Assembly: GCF_021869535.1 (NCBI RefSeq)
Contig: NW_026262690.1
Coordinates: 13,379,501 to 13,443,500 of the forward strand
DNA length: 64,000 nt
Direction of reading: 5' to 3'
From: Mytilus californianus
Lineage: Eukaryota; Mollusca; Bivalvia; Mytilida; Mytilidae
Shown here: positions 51,811-63,525 of the stretch, piece by piece
How the letters are laid out: each line of letters opens with the position of its first letter
Position numbering within the stretch: the first letter of the stretch is position 1
Made by a program: the position numbers and the translations under genes
The notes under the pieces: model-generated
Databases searched by the model: none
What the model was told of the DNA's origin: nothing
Seen by the model: only the letters and a program-made list of their open reading frames with translations

Positions 51811-54800
51811 AAAGCGCGAAAGCGCTGTAAAGGCAGTTAATTACAGGTTGTGTGTATTTTTAGTCCAGTTATATCATTATCTTGCATAGTACAGTGTACT
51901 TATCAGAGGTGGCTTTTAGTATTTAAGATTAAGAGTTCTCTAATGATATTGAACACGTTTTATGAATGTCATATTCTGAGCACTATATGAAGGCGATTGT
52001 TCTCACTTGTTTATGAACTAGTGCCATTAAGTCCAGTTTGTACCTTGTTTATCTATGTTTATAGTCAAATACTGTTTAATATAGTTGGGCATTTTCTTTT
52101 TAGTAATAAATAAATGTTATCAACTGTATTTTATTCAACTTTGCAAATGTGGTTTGTTACTAGTAAGTATGGATGATAGTTGTTTCATTGGCAATCATAC
52201 CACATCTCCTTATTTATATAATGATCTATATTAAACGACCTCAGGTACAAAAAAAATGTATGTAACTAAACTATGATGGGAAACCTTTGACTTATTTCTT
52301 TTATATAAACTTTTGATTTGGTACCATAGAACTATGTAGAATAAATGTACATTGCAACATGTCAACTCTTTCAATGACAATACTTTTTTTAGAAACTATA
52401 ACTCCAAGCAAAATTATATTTCCAAGTATAAAGTAATTTATGAATGAAAAAAGGAGTTCTTAATTAAGAAATAAACTGATTCGCTGAGCGCAGCTGGATA
52501 CACCTGCAGAGGTCCAACCCTGAACAGTTGGGGCAAAAATGGACACAATATTCAAGCTTGATACAGGTCTGAATTTGGATTGTAATTTAATATTTGACAT
52601 ATTATAGTTTCTGATTAATGTAGTCAAAGAACTTGAAATCGGTTATATGAATTGAATTTATATTCAATTAAAGATTTCTTGCTGTTGTGCAATACACTGT
52701 GCTGTTGCGCAATACTTAATAAAGCTGTTGCCAGACTATAAACAAATAAAGTTCAATTTCTTCTCAATGTCATATTTGAAATTTATGAAAATCAATAGGG
52801 AGATTACATCAATAGCTATAAATAATTCACCAAAGTTTCATGCGAACTGCTTAAAACATTTTTTGAGTTGTTGTCCAAAAACTGGAAAATCCACCCTTTT
52901 TTAATGAATAAAACCCCATAACTCAGAAATGTTAAATCTAAAATTTATAAAATTCTAAAGGGTGCTAACGGATTGATAATTTAGTCTTAGATGCAAGATT
53001 TTTTTATCAGTTGTTAGTGGCTTTGAACTAGCTGTCAGTAACTGCGAGTACTCTCAGATCTGTACTCAGTGTCTTTTTGTTGTTTGGATGTACAACTACC
53101 CGGCCACGTCCACTTGTATTTGTATTTATCCATCTGATGAGTGATCATTCTTATATTGTACTGTTACACCACTGTCTCAGGTTATGGGGAGGGTTGGGAT
53201 CCCGCTAACATGTTTAACCCCGCCACATTCTGTATGTACTTCTATGTGCCTGTCCCAAGTCAGGAGCCTGTAATTCAGTGGTTGTCGTTTGTTTATGTGT
53301 TGCATATTTGTTATTCGTTCATTTTTTGTACATAAATTAGGCCTTTAGTTTTCTTGTTTGAATTGTTTTACATTGTCATTTCGGGGCCTTTTATAGCTGA
53401 CTGTGGGGTATGGGCTTTGCTCATTGTTGAAGGCCGTACTGTGACCTATAGCTGTTAATTTCTGTGTCATTTGGTCTCTTGTGGAGAGTTGTCTCATTGG
53501 CAATCATACCACATCTTCTTTTTTATATTTTAATCAACAGATATAAACAATTCACCAAAGTCAAGGCGAGACAACAAAACTTAGTTGTAAGATCTCTGAG
53601 ATTTTTTACACGGTACGAGTTTTTCTCATTGTTGGAGATTGTACGGTGACAGTAACACCTGTAACTGTTTAAACCCATTTCTTATGCACTTTGGTTCGAT
53701 AAACTCACTGAATATCATACCACATCTCCTTATTTTTATATGCATTACAATTTACATGTGCATGTAATTGTAAATATATATATATCAGAACAAAATTCAT
53801 TGCGTCACTTTTATTTATGCATCCTTTGGCACAATACAAGTTCTAAAATTACACAACATAAAACAACTAAATGTTATTTCAGATGCAAGTTTTGTTTCAG
53901 TTCCATTCATAGGATTTATTAGAATTTTGTGTTTTGCCAAGTCCAATAATTGGCTCTACAATGTATGTGCACGTGTTAATTGGAGACTTTTCTATCCCGT
54001 ATAAGAGTTTTGGAACTAATTCTGTTTCTTTTTTTGAAAAAAGTTAGCAAACAAATCTTGCACATTTAAACCTTTGTCTGCCATCACACTGTCACCTGGA
54101 TCACATAATTGAACTATTCTACATCTTTCAACTATTTCACAGTCACTGGTACAACCAACATATGCATTAGAGACATACATTGTAGTTGACTAAACCACCA
54201 GGTGTTGAACATACAAGTATTTTCAGTGTTTCTGTTTTTATATGATGAAAAGGTTGCCTGAGCTCTAGGAACTTTAGGTTTTATCACGGGATATTCTGTG
54301 CTGTCAATCATAATCCAAGTTGTAGGAAACTTTAATTTGAAGTTGGATGGCGAAGAATACCTGACTAAACCACCAGATGGCCAAGTGTAAGCCTCACACC
54401 ACTGTTTAGATATAAAAACAATCCATGTATACACAATATTCTTAACACTAGATTCAATCTAGAATCTAGACAGTTCAAAGTTGGTTGTATAATGCCTCAA
54501 TTTCATCAAAGTCATAAAAAAACTGATTTTCAACTGACACCCTATAGCTATCAATTTGAAAATATATGTATCTCAAACAATGTGCTGCTGGACCAAGTGT
54601 GGTCAAAACAAATAAAAATTTAGTATACAACTCTAAACCGGTATAAAAATGCATGGCTGTGTCACTTGTCTTCATTTCAAAATTCTCTGCTGAAAACATA
54701 GGCATTGATGGTGTTTGCGTAATTCCATCTGTGAAGCTCAACATTAGCTCGGCAGTTGGTGGTGAACAGTCATAAATCCTTTCTGCAGTATGAATGACTT

Positions 54801-56357
54801 CTTTAGGAAAACCAACTTTACAATCAAAACTTTCCTCTAGATTTCTACTACAATATTCATCAAGTTTAGTTCTTTTGTTTTCACAGGAAACTGCCCTGAT
54901 TTTTCTTTTTGCGGACGATTCAGTCTCTTGCTTGGTCCAGGAAAATAGGCTGGGAATGGCAGTAGACTTAAGTCTCTGTATGGTGGGTTTGCGCCCTGAA
55001 AAGGGTTATAAAACTTTAGTTTTTTGATAACTAAATGAACTTCCATTAGCAATGTATACTTTGTACTACCTGGCAAAATATTAACTAGATTTATTCATTA
55101 CAATCTGGATAAAACTATGTTTGCCTGATTCAATGTATGTTATGTAAATCCAAAGGACAAATAATGAGAGACTTATGCAACAAACGTACATTGTTTGTTA
55201 CCTAAATAACTATAATATAGATGAGAGCATGTCATTGTTTTGTTCCTGTTAACATTGTCATTGATATTTTTCAAGAAAGTCTATGAGGCATAGCTTATGC
55301 ATTCCTGTCATTACTACATTAGCATAATTACTGCTAAAATAATTCTCAGTATGATATACCTCTTGTAAGAAATCATTTTAATTGTAGCAATCACCAAAAA
55401 ATCTCAAACAGATCACATTGAATTGTAATCCAAAAAAATATGACGTCTTGAATTAACTACCCCCTTTTTTTTTCTAAAACGATAATTGCGGTTGTAAACA
55501 GACTTTGGTTTATTCGCATGGAGATTACATATATTACTATATATTTCAAAAAGAAAATAGAGTTTTACCATGAATAGTTTCCTGCACGTAGTCTTTTTCA
55601 GTAAAATGTGCCTTGCAAACAACAGCTGATTGAGATGGACTCCTCGATTTCATCGTGTTCTCGTCCAATCTGCGTATGGGCCATGGCGTTGATCCAACTT
55701 TTCCTTCTTTTTAAGTCATTTGGAAATGCATGTCCTCCTCTTACATGACATCCAAGTACACAACAACAAGTACTTGGCATCGTTAATTAAAAATGTAACT
55801 GTTCTAGTTGCACAGTGCAGAAACAGGAAGTTGAGGAACAGGATGGGCTACCACGGCGCCACCTATTCAGGAACGATAATTTGCTACTTTACATAACTGC
55901 GAAATAACAATAACGTTAGACGGGTTCACGTGCATAAACAGAAATGCGCTTTAAATTGTATAATATCATTCATGTTCAGTCGACCTTTAATTATTATATC
56001 AACGACTGAAATGATTTATAAACATCTAGATTGTAGATAACACTCGAAATTAACCCGACCTCTTTCCACACGGAATTCAAATAATTCGTGTTTGTCAATC
56101 GGTTGACTGCTTATAATGCAAAATACAAATAATTCAAAAGTTTTTAAAACTAACAAAACACAATGATCGTTTCTCTATTTCCCAATGTAAATGAAATGAA
56201 ACAAAAAACATTTTATATCACAATAAGAAGAGGAGAGAATTCAACATTTCCGGATCTACTTGGAGCCTAATGACCCCCCACGTAGATAAGTTGGATATCG
56301 CGGAAGGAAGGATTAACCCGGCAACCAGAAAGGCATTAAAGCACTGCCTTTAAAAAA
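51811..56357 (-). mobile_element. THAP/DDE DNA transposon, copy 2 (more complete, decayed)
   Basis: About 4.5 kb, nearly collinear with 18,643-23,067 in direct orientation 33 kb away. The left end is AAAGCGCGAAAGCGCTGTAAAGGCAGT. The right end, on the other strand, has TTTAAAGGCAGTGC. The right half carries the minus-strand transposase remnant (53,935-55,780). The left 2 kb is non-coding and includes dispersed repeats shared with copy 1 at 52,480-52,740 and 53,370-53,520. This copy keeps the block with the second catalytic Asp (around 54,140-53,970) that copy 1 has lost. Confidence 0.82.
53935..55780 (-). pseudogene. THAP/DDE transposase pseudogene, copy 2
   Basis: Exon 1 (55,569-55,780) reads MPSTCCCVLGCHVRGGHAFP and NDLKRRKSWINAM, the first half of a THAP zinc finger (C2CH). 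A one-base frameshift then displaces the second half (VCKAHFTEKDYVQ) into another frame. A CATG/GTAAAA donor joins exon 2 at 54,995, which continues RKPTIQRLKSTAIPSLF. A helical FYTGLELY...ENQFF segment is then frameshifted by one extra A relative to copy 1. The DDE-type core has KFPTTWIMIDSTEYPV, SSYKNRNTE and, in a shifted frame, TSDCEIVER and VMADKGL. These are hallmarks of DDE_Tnp_4 transposases. The third acidic residue region near 53,950 is eroded. The gene is inactive. Confidence 0.8.
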
Positions 56358-56657
56358 TCAACATACCTTTAATGGCATATAAGAAAGAACTGGTTCCCGG
56401 GACTTCAGATATACCAAAACAGGTACTTCAGATCTGACAAAATGTACCCTCTTTTTTAAATTTCATGCAATTTTTTTATTTTTCAAAATTATAAGTCAAA
56501 CAGTGTTCTACAATGATCACCAGTCATTCAGCTTTCATTTGATACCAAAATTACCTAAATATTCTACATATTTTGAAAGTTACACCCATGCGTAGGAACT
56601 ATTTTGTGTTAAATATGTATCACTTTCTGGCCGGGCCCGAATTAGTGGTGTTACACC

Positions 56658-56790
56658 ATGACAGAACTAACTGGTAACCTGTTACATAATCAGACACATT
56701 AATATGTTTCGGGATGACAGAACCAACTGGGTACCCTGTTACATAATCAGACACATTAATATGTTTACGGATTACATAATCTCCATCGGA
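56658..56790. repeat. 56-bp satellite, right part
   Basis: About two more units (AACTGGTAACCTGTTACATA, then ACACATTAATATGTTTCGGG) that continue the array interrupted at 51,664. Confidence 0.9.
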
Positions 56791-57179
56791 ATCTACTAAA
56801 TTCCATTTATTTCAAAATTTGCTGTGACTAAAAGCTGTAAATTACCATTAATATCTAACAACTTGTCCTGGAGTTTAATTAACCTACATGTAATTGTAAA
56901 TTAAATTAGCTGATGACATAAGAACATTGTCAATGAATTATACAACTGTATAGACAATATTGTTTCTAGTCAGCATCTGTATATGTCAATGTATCCAACC
57001 CACTAGTTCTCTGTTCATTAATTTTCCTTTTTTCATGCCAGGGTATTGGTTTTGCTCATTGTTGAAGGTGATATGTTCAATGCTTAGCTTCTAATCATTT
57101 TTAATCAAGTTTTCAATTTTAATGACAGTAGATGTCATGTTTGAAGGTGAATGGAGTTATCAACTACTATTCTAAACTA
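56791..57179 (-). other. Intronic DNA, nothing recognised
   Basis: A short diverged GGTTTTGCTCATTGTTGAAGG fragment near 57,045 belongs to the dispersed family described at 20,285. Confidence 0.45.
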
Positions 57180-58462
57180 GAGGCTCTAAAGAGCCTGTGT
57201 CGCTCACCTTGGTCTATGTGCATATTAAACAAAGGACACAGATGGATTCATGACAAAATTGTGTTTTGGTGATGGTGATGTGTTTGTAGATCTTACTTGA
57301 CTGAACATTCTTGCTCCTTACTATTATCTCTATCTATAATGAACATGGCCCGGTAGTTACAGTGGAAAATATTTTGTAAAAATTTACAAAAATTTACAAA
57401 ATTTATGAAAATTGTAAAAAATTGACTATAAAGGGCAATAACTCCTTAAGGGGTCAATTGACAATTTTGGTCATGTTGACTTATTTGTAGATCTAACTTT
57501 GCTGTACATTATTGCTGTTTACAGTTTATCTCTATCTATAATAATATGCAAGATAAAAACCAAAAGCTGCAAAATTTTCTTAAAATTACCAATTCAGGGG
57601 CAGCAACCCAACAACTTGTTGCCTGATTGGTCTGAAAATTTCAGGGCAGATAGATCTTGACCTAATGAACAATTTTATCCTCATCAGATTTGCTCTAAAT
57701 GCTTTGGTTTCAGAGATATGAGCCAAAAACTGCATTTTACCCTATGTACTATTTTTTAGCCATGTCGGCCATCTTGGTTCGCGGGCAGGGTCATCGGACA
57801 CATTTTTTAAACTAGATACTCTAATGATGATTGTAGACAAGTTTGGTTAAATTTGACTTAGTAGTTTCAGAGGAGAAGATTTTTGTAAAGAATTACAAAA
57901 ATTTACGAAAAATGGTTACAAATTGACTATAAAGGGCAATAACTCCTTAAGGGGTCAACTGACCATTTTGGTCAAGTTGACTTATTTGTAGATCTTACTT
58001 TGCTGAACATTATTGCTGTTTACAGTTTATCTCTATCTATAATAATATTCAAGATAATAACCAAAAACGGCAATATTTCCTTAAAATTACCAATTCAGGG
58101 GCAGCAACCCAACAACGGGTTGTCCGATTCATCTGAAAATTTCAGGGCAGATAGATCTTGACCTAATAAACAATTTTACCCTATGTCAGATTTGCTCTAA
58201 ATGCTTTGGTTTCAGAGATATAAGCCAAAATCTACATTTTACCCCTATGTTCTATTTTTAGCCATGGCGGCCATCTTGGTTGGTTGGCCGGGTCACCGGA
58301 CACATTTTTTAAACTAGATACCCCAATGATGATTGTGGACAAGTTTGGTCAAATTTGGCCCAGTAGTTTCAGAGGAGAAGATTTTTGTAAAAGTTAATGA
58401 CGACGGACGACGGACGCCAAGTGATGAGAAAAGCTCACTTGGCCCTTTGGGCCAGGTGAGCT
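57180..58462. mobile_element. Hairpin-ended non-autonomous element with two internal ~500-bp units
   Basis: The left end GAGGCTCTAAAGAGCC folds on itself and is followed by GTGTCGCTCACCTTGG. The right end AGCTCACTTGGCCC...GGGCCAGGTGAGCT is another hairpin, so GCTCACCT is shared in inverted orientation. Inside, two units about 501 bp apart share AAGGGCAATAACTCCTTAAG, CAGGGGCAGCAACCCAAC and CAGGGCAGATAGATCTTGAC. GACGGACGACGGACGCC precedes the right end. I recall this family as widespread in molluscs. No gene. Confidence 0.7.
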
Positions 58463-58860
58463 AAAAAGGATTATAAATGTATCATTTAATCAAAGTTTGG
58501 TAGCAATTGGTCCATTCTGCCAAATTTTGTATATAAGTAATACAGTGGCAATCATGCTTAAATTAGATGGGTTCATTAATCAACATTAATTCTTAAAGAG
58601 TTAAACCAATAATTTAGTCAAAGTTTCATAGCAATTGATACATCACATGATTTTTCTCACTTTTTTACCAAATTTTTAGTCAAATTTTGTATTCTCAGTA
58701 ATGGAGAGGCATATTTGAAGGTTGTTTGAAGGTTGTTGGGGTCATCAACCATAAATCTTCAAGAGGACCATAAAGATATAATTAAATCAGCTCAAAAGAC
58801 AGACACAGACAAAACTCTCTGCTGATAAATCCTATAAAATACACAGGCAGTTTAACATAC
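58463..58860 (-). other. Intronic DNA upstream of the juxtamembrane exon donor
   Basis: AT-rich, no recognisable feature. Confidence 0.45.
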
Positions 58861-59092
58861 CTAACTAATCGTAGATTATTTGCATTAATCTCATTTAACT
58901 TCTGTTCTGGACAGTTGGCCACAACAAAGTCGTAATTTGGATTATATTCTGCCATTATTCCTGTAGAATGTAGTAAAGTACTTGGAAGGAGACCATTAGC
59001 AGTTGATGTCCTTATGGCATAACCGCGTGTTGGCGTGGAATTCAGTTCAAGTCTAACAAGTTTGGCATTCTGTTTCTTTTTCTGTTGATTAA
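58861..59092 (-). CDS. ALK: ALK juxtamembrane exon
   Basis: 232 bp, phase 1 in and phase 2 out. After a split codon (probably Val) it reads NQQKKKQNAKLVRLEL, then YAIRTSTANGLLPSTLLHST, GIMAEYNPNYDFVVANCPEQ and KLNEINANNLRLV. IMAEYNPNY matches the ALK juxtamembrane pattern IMTDYNPNY. The NPNY tyrosine (codon 58,934-58,932) is a PTB-type docking motif in the family. Basic KKK just after the acceptor is the stop-transfer region next to the membrane helix, whose exon is not in this window. The acceptor is TTGCTTCAG/TTAATC and the donor GTTAG/GTATGT. Confidence 0.92.
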
Positions 59093-59925
59093 CTGAAGCA
59101 AAAAAAGTATCAAAAGAAAAATTATTTGTGCCAATAACAGAATGATACTAGACTGAATTATGAACATTCTACTTCCTAACAACATATCAATATACCATTA
59201 TAAGTTAACTGTACAACATATCAATATACCATTATAAGTTAACTGTATTTCTTCAAATCTTACATGCATGTAATTTATAGAAATTTGGTCTTAAAGGTTA
59301 TCAGGTTAACATTGAAGAAAGTTCTTTAAATATTGTCTTTATTGGTACTTGCATTGATTTTGTTTTAACCGTTTAATACATAACTGAAACAGTATTGCTA
59401 TCCAATTATAAAACGTATGGTCCTTCATCTTGTTAAAACGTATACATGTATTTTAGAATTGTACAAGGTCATACATTTCTTAGACTATTTATGATGTCCT
59501 TTCACTACATTCTTTGGAGGTTCTCTGATTGATATTTTAGGCCTGTAAAACATAGTTAATTTATTAATCATATTGGGCTTCGAACTAGCCTTCAGGAACT
59601 ATGAATACTCTTAGAAAATACATTGTAGAATAGAAAATTGAAACCTGATTTTTGTCGTGATTAAATAAATGTTTTTACAAATTTTGTTTAAAGTTTGAAT
59701 TTCCAGCCACGATTCACAGGATCTTGATCAGACTTTTGACAAATTTTAATCGGGAATAGTTCTATCAAGGAATAGGAATGTGTTACCCCAGCTTAAATTG
59801 TAAAATTTTATATCTGTGAAAAAAAAACGCTATACGGTATATGGAAGGTTCAACGCTCCCAAAAACGGGTAACCCAGCCAAATTCTTTCTGTGCCTGTCA
59901 TCTAGTGATTGTTGTTGGCTGCTGA
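59093..59925 (-). other. Intronic DNA with a small direct repeat
   Basis: ACATATCAATATACCATTATAAG-type sequence occurs twice in tandem near 59,183-59,243. No transmembrane exon or other gene was seen here. Confidence 0.5.
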
Positions 59926-59929
59926 AATG

Positions 59930-60430
59930 AAATCAAGTCACATGCCAGAAAAGTCAGATGAGATCATCAAGGCCTAGGTAGTAATTAAAACAAGTTATAA
60001 ACCAGTATAGTCAGATGGGATTATCAAGGCCTAGTTTGTAATTAAATCAAGTCACATTACCAAGTACAGTCAGATGGGATTATCAAGGCCTTCTTTGTAA
60101 ATAAATCAAGTTACAAGAGAGTATAGTAAGATGGGATTATCAAGGCCTATTTTGTAATTAAATCAAGTTACAAGAGTCTATAGTATAGTTAGATGGGATT
60201 ATCAAGGCCTTGTTTGCATTTCAATCAAGTTACAATCCAGTATAGTCAGATGGTATTCATTTTCAGGGCCTTGCTTGTTATTTAATTGAGACTCAGGCCA
60301 GCATAGTCAGATAAGATTATCCAGACCTAGTTGTAATTACATGAATGCACACACCTGCATTGTTAGGTGGGATTATCCAGGTCGAGGTAATAATTAAATG
60401 AAGTCACACACCCACATTGCGTAAAGGCAT
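59930..60430. repeat. ~59-bp satellite (GTCAGATGGGATTATCAAGG)
   Basis: About eight diverging units with TAGTCAGATGGGATTATCAA, GGCCTAGTTTGTAATTAAAT and CAAGTTACAAG landmarks, most regular in the centre. Confidence 0.9.
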
Positions 60431-60970
60431 AGAAACAGATATAGAATGCTTCAAATTGTAATTATATAAAATTGACAATCCTTTCCTTTCTTCTTCTATG
60501 CTTCTGTTAAACTATAAATCAAGCTAATTTATTTTCAAGAATGATCAATGATCTTATTTTTTTTTCTATCAATAGTTTATTGCAGTTTCCTTCCATTGTT
60601 CATTTAGTAATGTTTATATTTAGAATTTATGAAGGCAACTGAGGACATTCAATGGAAAAATATTTAAAATTTAAAAGAAAATCATAAAAAAAAGATTTAA
60701 AAATTCATTTTAAAAACAGGGCACAACAAAGCAAGCATATTTAATGAGATCTAAATGCAGTTTCACATCCACATCTCGAACTGTATACAGTTATTCCCCT
60801 GAAGTTAAATTTAATGTGCCAGATGTTGGAGCAGCACCTAGAAAATAATGAAAAGCTTACACCATCATGGAATCTTTCCGATAGCATGCTCTCAATATTT
60901 CGAATCAGATACTTGTCAAACACTATATTGAAACAAAAGTTTATACAAATAAACTCATCATAGATACCAA
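60431..60970. other. Non-coding stretch, one short frame
   Basis: The minus-strand 60-codon frame at 60,741-60,923 lacks any recognisable domain. No hydrophobic segment suitable as the ALK membrane helix is present. Confidence 0.45.
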
Positions 60971-60974
60971 GATT

Positions 60975-61080
60975 AAAATTTTGTACGCCAGAGACGCGTT
61001 TTGTCTACAAAAGACTCATCAGTAACGCTCAAAAAAAAAAATAAAAGGCCAAATAAAGTACAAAGTTGAAGAGCAACATA
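60975..61080. repeat. Dispersed repeat fragment (TACGCCAGAGACGCGTTTTG)
   Basis: Shares ACGCCAGA-ACG-GTTT-GTCTAC, AAGACTCATCAGTAACG and TACAAAGTTGAAGAGCA with the insertion at 18,900-19,125. Confidence 0.7.
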
Positions 61081-61417
61081 CAACTCAATGGGAGTTAGGG
61101 AATCTTAGTTTTTGTATGTATACCAATGTCCTGATCCAGTTTTAAGCCATCAAATTGAATATTTTATAATCAAAACAAAACTTATAAACTAGCCTCTATG
61201 ACATTGTGGATAAATATGTCAAGATACAACAGGTACCAGGATCTCTACTAGATAAATATCATAAATGATTCTACCCTGTCTGCAACTGTTGCTGTCGGTA
61301 AACATTGAACAGAAAAAAAATTCAATATTTTGCTTAGGGTGCTGTCTCTTGATTATCTCTTCAGGTTCTGTCCAAGTAAAATTCCATAACCGTTTGACAA
61401 AGTTATTCAAGTTTTAA

Positions 61418-63525
61418 AATATTTAACCACAATGTACCTAACTGCTGAATAACCACAATATACCAAAATGCTGACTAACCGCAATGTACCTAAATGTTGA
61501 CTAACTACAATGTACCTAAGTGCTGACTAACCACAGTGTACCTAAACGTTGACGAACTACAATGCACCTAAATGCTGAATAACCACAATGTACCTAAATG
61601 TTGACTGAGCACAATGCACCTAAATGTTGACTAACCACAACGCACTTAAATGCTGACTAACCACAATGTACCTAAATGTTGACTAACTACAATGTACCTA
61701 AATGCTGACTAACCAATGTACCTAAATGTTGACTAACCACAATGTACCTACATGTTGACTAACTACAATGTACCTAAGTGCTGACTAACCACAGTGTACC
61801 TAAACGTTGACGAACTACAATGCACCTAAATGCTGAATAACCACAATGTACCTAAATGTTGACTGACCACAATGCACCTAAATGTTGACTAACCACAACG
61901 CACTTAAATGCTGACTAACCACAATGTACCTAAATGTTGACTAACTACAATGTACCTAAATGCTGACTAACCACAATGTACCTAAATGTTGACTAATGTA
62001 CCTAAATGTTGACTAACCACAATGTACCTAAATGTTGACTAACCACAATGTAAATAAATGTTGACTAACTCCAATGTACCTAAATGCTGACTAACCACAG
62101 TGTACCTAAACAATGACGAACCAAAATGTACCTAAATGCTGAATAACCACAATGTACCTAAATGTTGACTAACCACAATGCACCTAAATGTTGACTAACC
62201 ACAATGCACTTAAATGTTGACTAACCACAATACACATAAATGCTGACTTACCACAATGTACCTAAATGCTGACTAACCACAATGCACTTAAATGCTGACT
62301 AACCACAATGTACCTAAATGCTGACAAACCACAATGTGCCTAAATGTTGAATAACAAAAATACACCTCAATGTTGAATAATAGGAGTGTTTCCTAATGTT
62401 GACTATCTACAATGTACCTAAATGCTTACTTATCACAATGCACCTATATGGTTTTTAACAAAAATACACCTGTATGCGACTAACCAAAATGCATCTAAAT
62501 GCTGACTTAAACCACAATGCACCTAAATTTTGACTAAAAGCAATGTTTTATAAGGTTGACTCACCACAATGTATCCAAATGTTGAATAACAAAATTAAAC
62601 CTAAATGCTAACTAACCACAATGAACCTATTAAATGCTAAATAACAAGAATACATTTAAATTGTGACTAACCAAAATACACAATGTTGACTAACAAAAAT
62701 ACACCTAAATGTTGACTAACCACAATGCACCTAAATGCTGACTAACCACAATGTACCTAAATGTTGACTAACCATAATATACCTAAATGTTGACTATCCA
62801 AAATACACCTTAATGTTGACTAACTACAATGCACCTAAATGTTGACTGACCAGAATATACCTAAATGATGACTTACCACAATGTACCTAAATACTGACTT
62901 ACCACAGTGTACCAAATGTTGACTAACCACAATGTACCTAAATGTTGACTAAAAGCAATGTTTTATAAGGTTGACTCACCACAATGTATCCAAATGTTGA
63001 ATAACAAAATTAAACCTAAATGCTAACTAACCACAATGAACCTATTAAATGCTAAATAACAAGAATACATTTAAATTGTGACTAACCAAAATACACAATG
63101 TTGACTAACAAAAATACACCTAAATGTTGACTAACCACAATGCACCTAAATGCTGACTAACCACAATGTACCTAAATGTTGACTAACCATAATATACCTA
63201 AATGTTGACCAACTAAACTACACCTAAATGTTGACTATTCTCAATGTACCTAAATGTTGACTAACCACAATGTACCTAAATGTTGAAAAACCACAATGTA
63301 CCTAAATGTTGACTATCCAAAATACACCTTAATGTTGACTAACTACAATGCACCTAAATGTTGACTGACCAGAATATACCTAAATGATGACTTACCACAA
63401 TGTACCTAAATACTGACTTACCACAGTGTACCAAATGTTGACTAACCACAATGTACCTAAATGTTGACTAACCACATTGCACCTAAATGCTGACTAACCA
63501 CAATGTACCTAAATGCTGAATGCCA
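61418..63525. repeat. 26-bp minisatellite with higher-order copies
   Basis: About 80 units of 26 bp (CCACAATGTACCTAAATGTT then GACTAA). Two higher-order duplications are visible. A variant block starting TGTACCTAAGTGCTGACTAA appears at 61,511 and 61,769 (258 bp apart). A block with AGCAATGTTTTATAAGGTTG appears near 62,537 and 62,952 (about 415 bp apart). No coding potential. Confidence 0.95.

Larger units (their letters stand above)
51665..56657. mobile_element. MITE-like element split by the THAP transposon
   Basis: The left end GGAAGTACACCACTAATTC and the right end on the other strand, GGTGTAACACCACTAATTC, form 19-bp inverted termini. ATGA flanks both sides (51,661-51,664 and 56,658-56,661), and the interrupted satellite normally reads GGGATGACAGAACC, so ATGA is a target duplication. 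Without the inserted transposon (51,811-56,357) the element would be about 446 bp. No coding capacity. Confidence 0.8.

Noticed and set aside
60741-60923. Possible additional ALK exon (cysteine-containing 60-codon minus frame)
   Set aside because: No ALK-like motif or membrane helix, and splice sites are not convincing.
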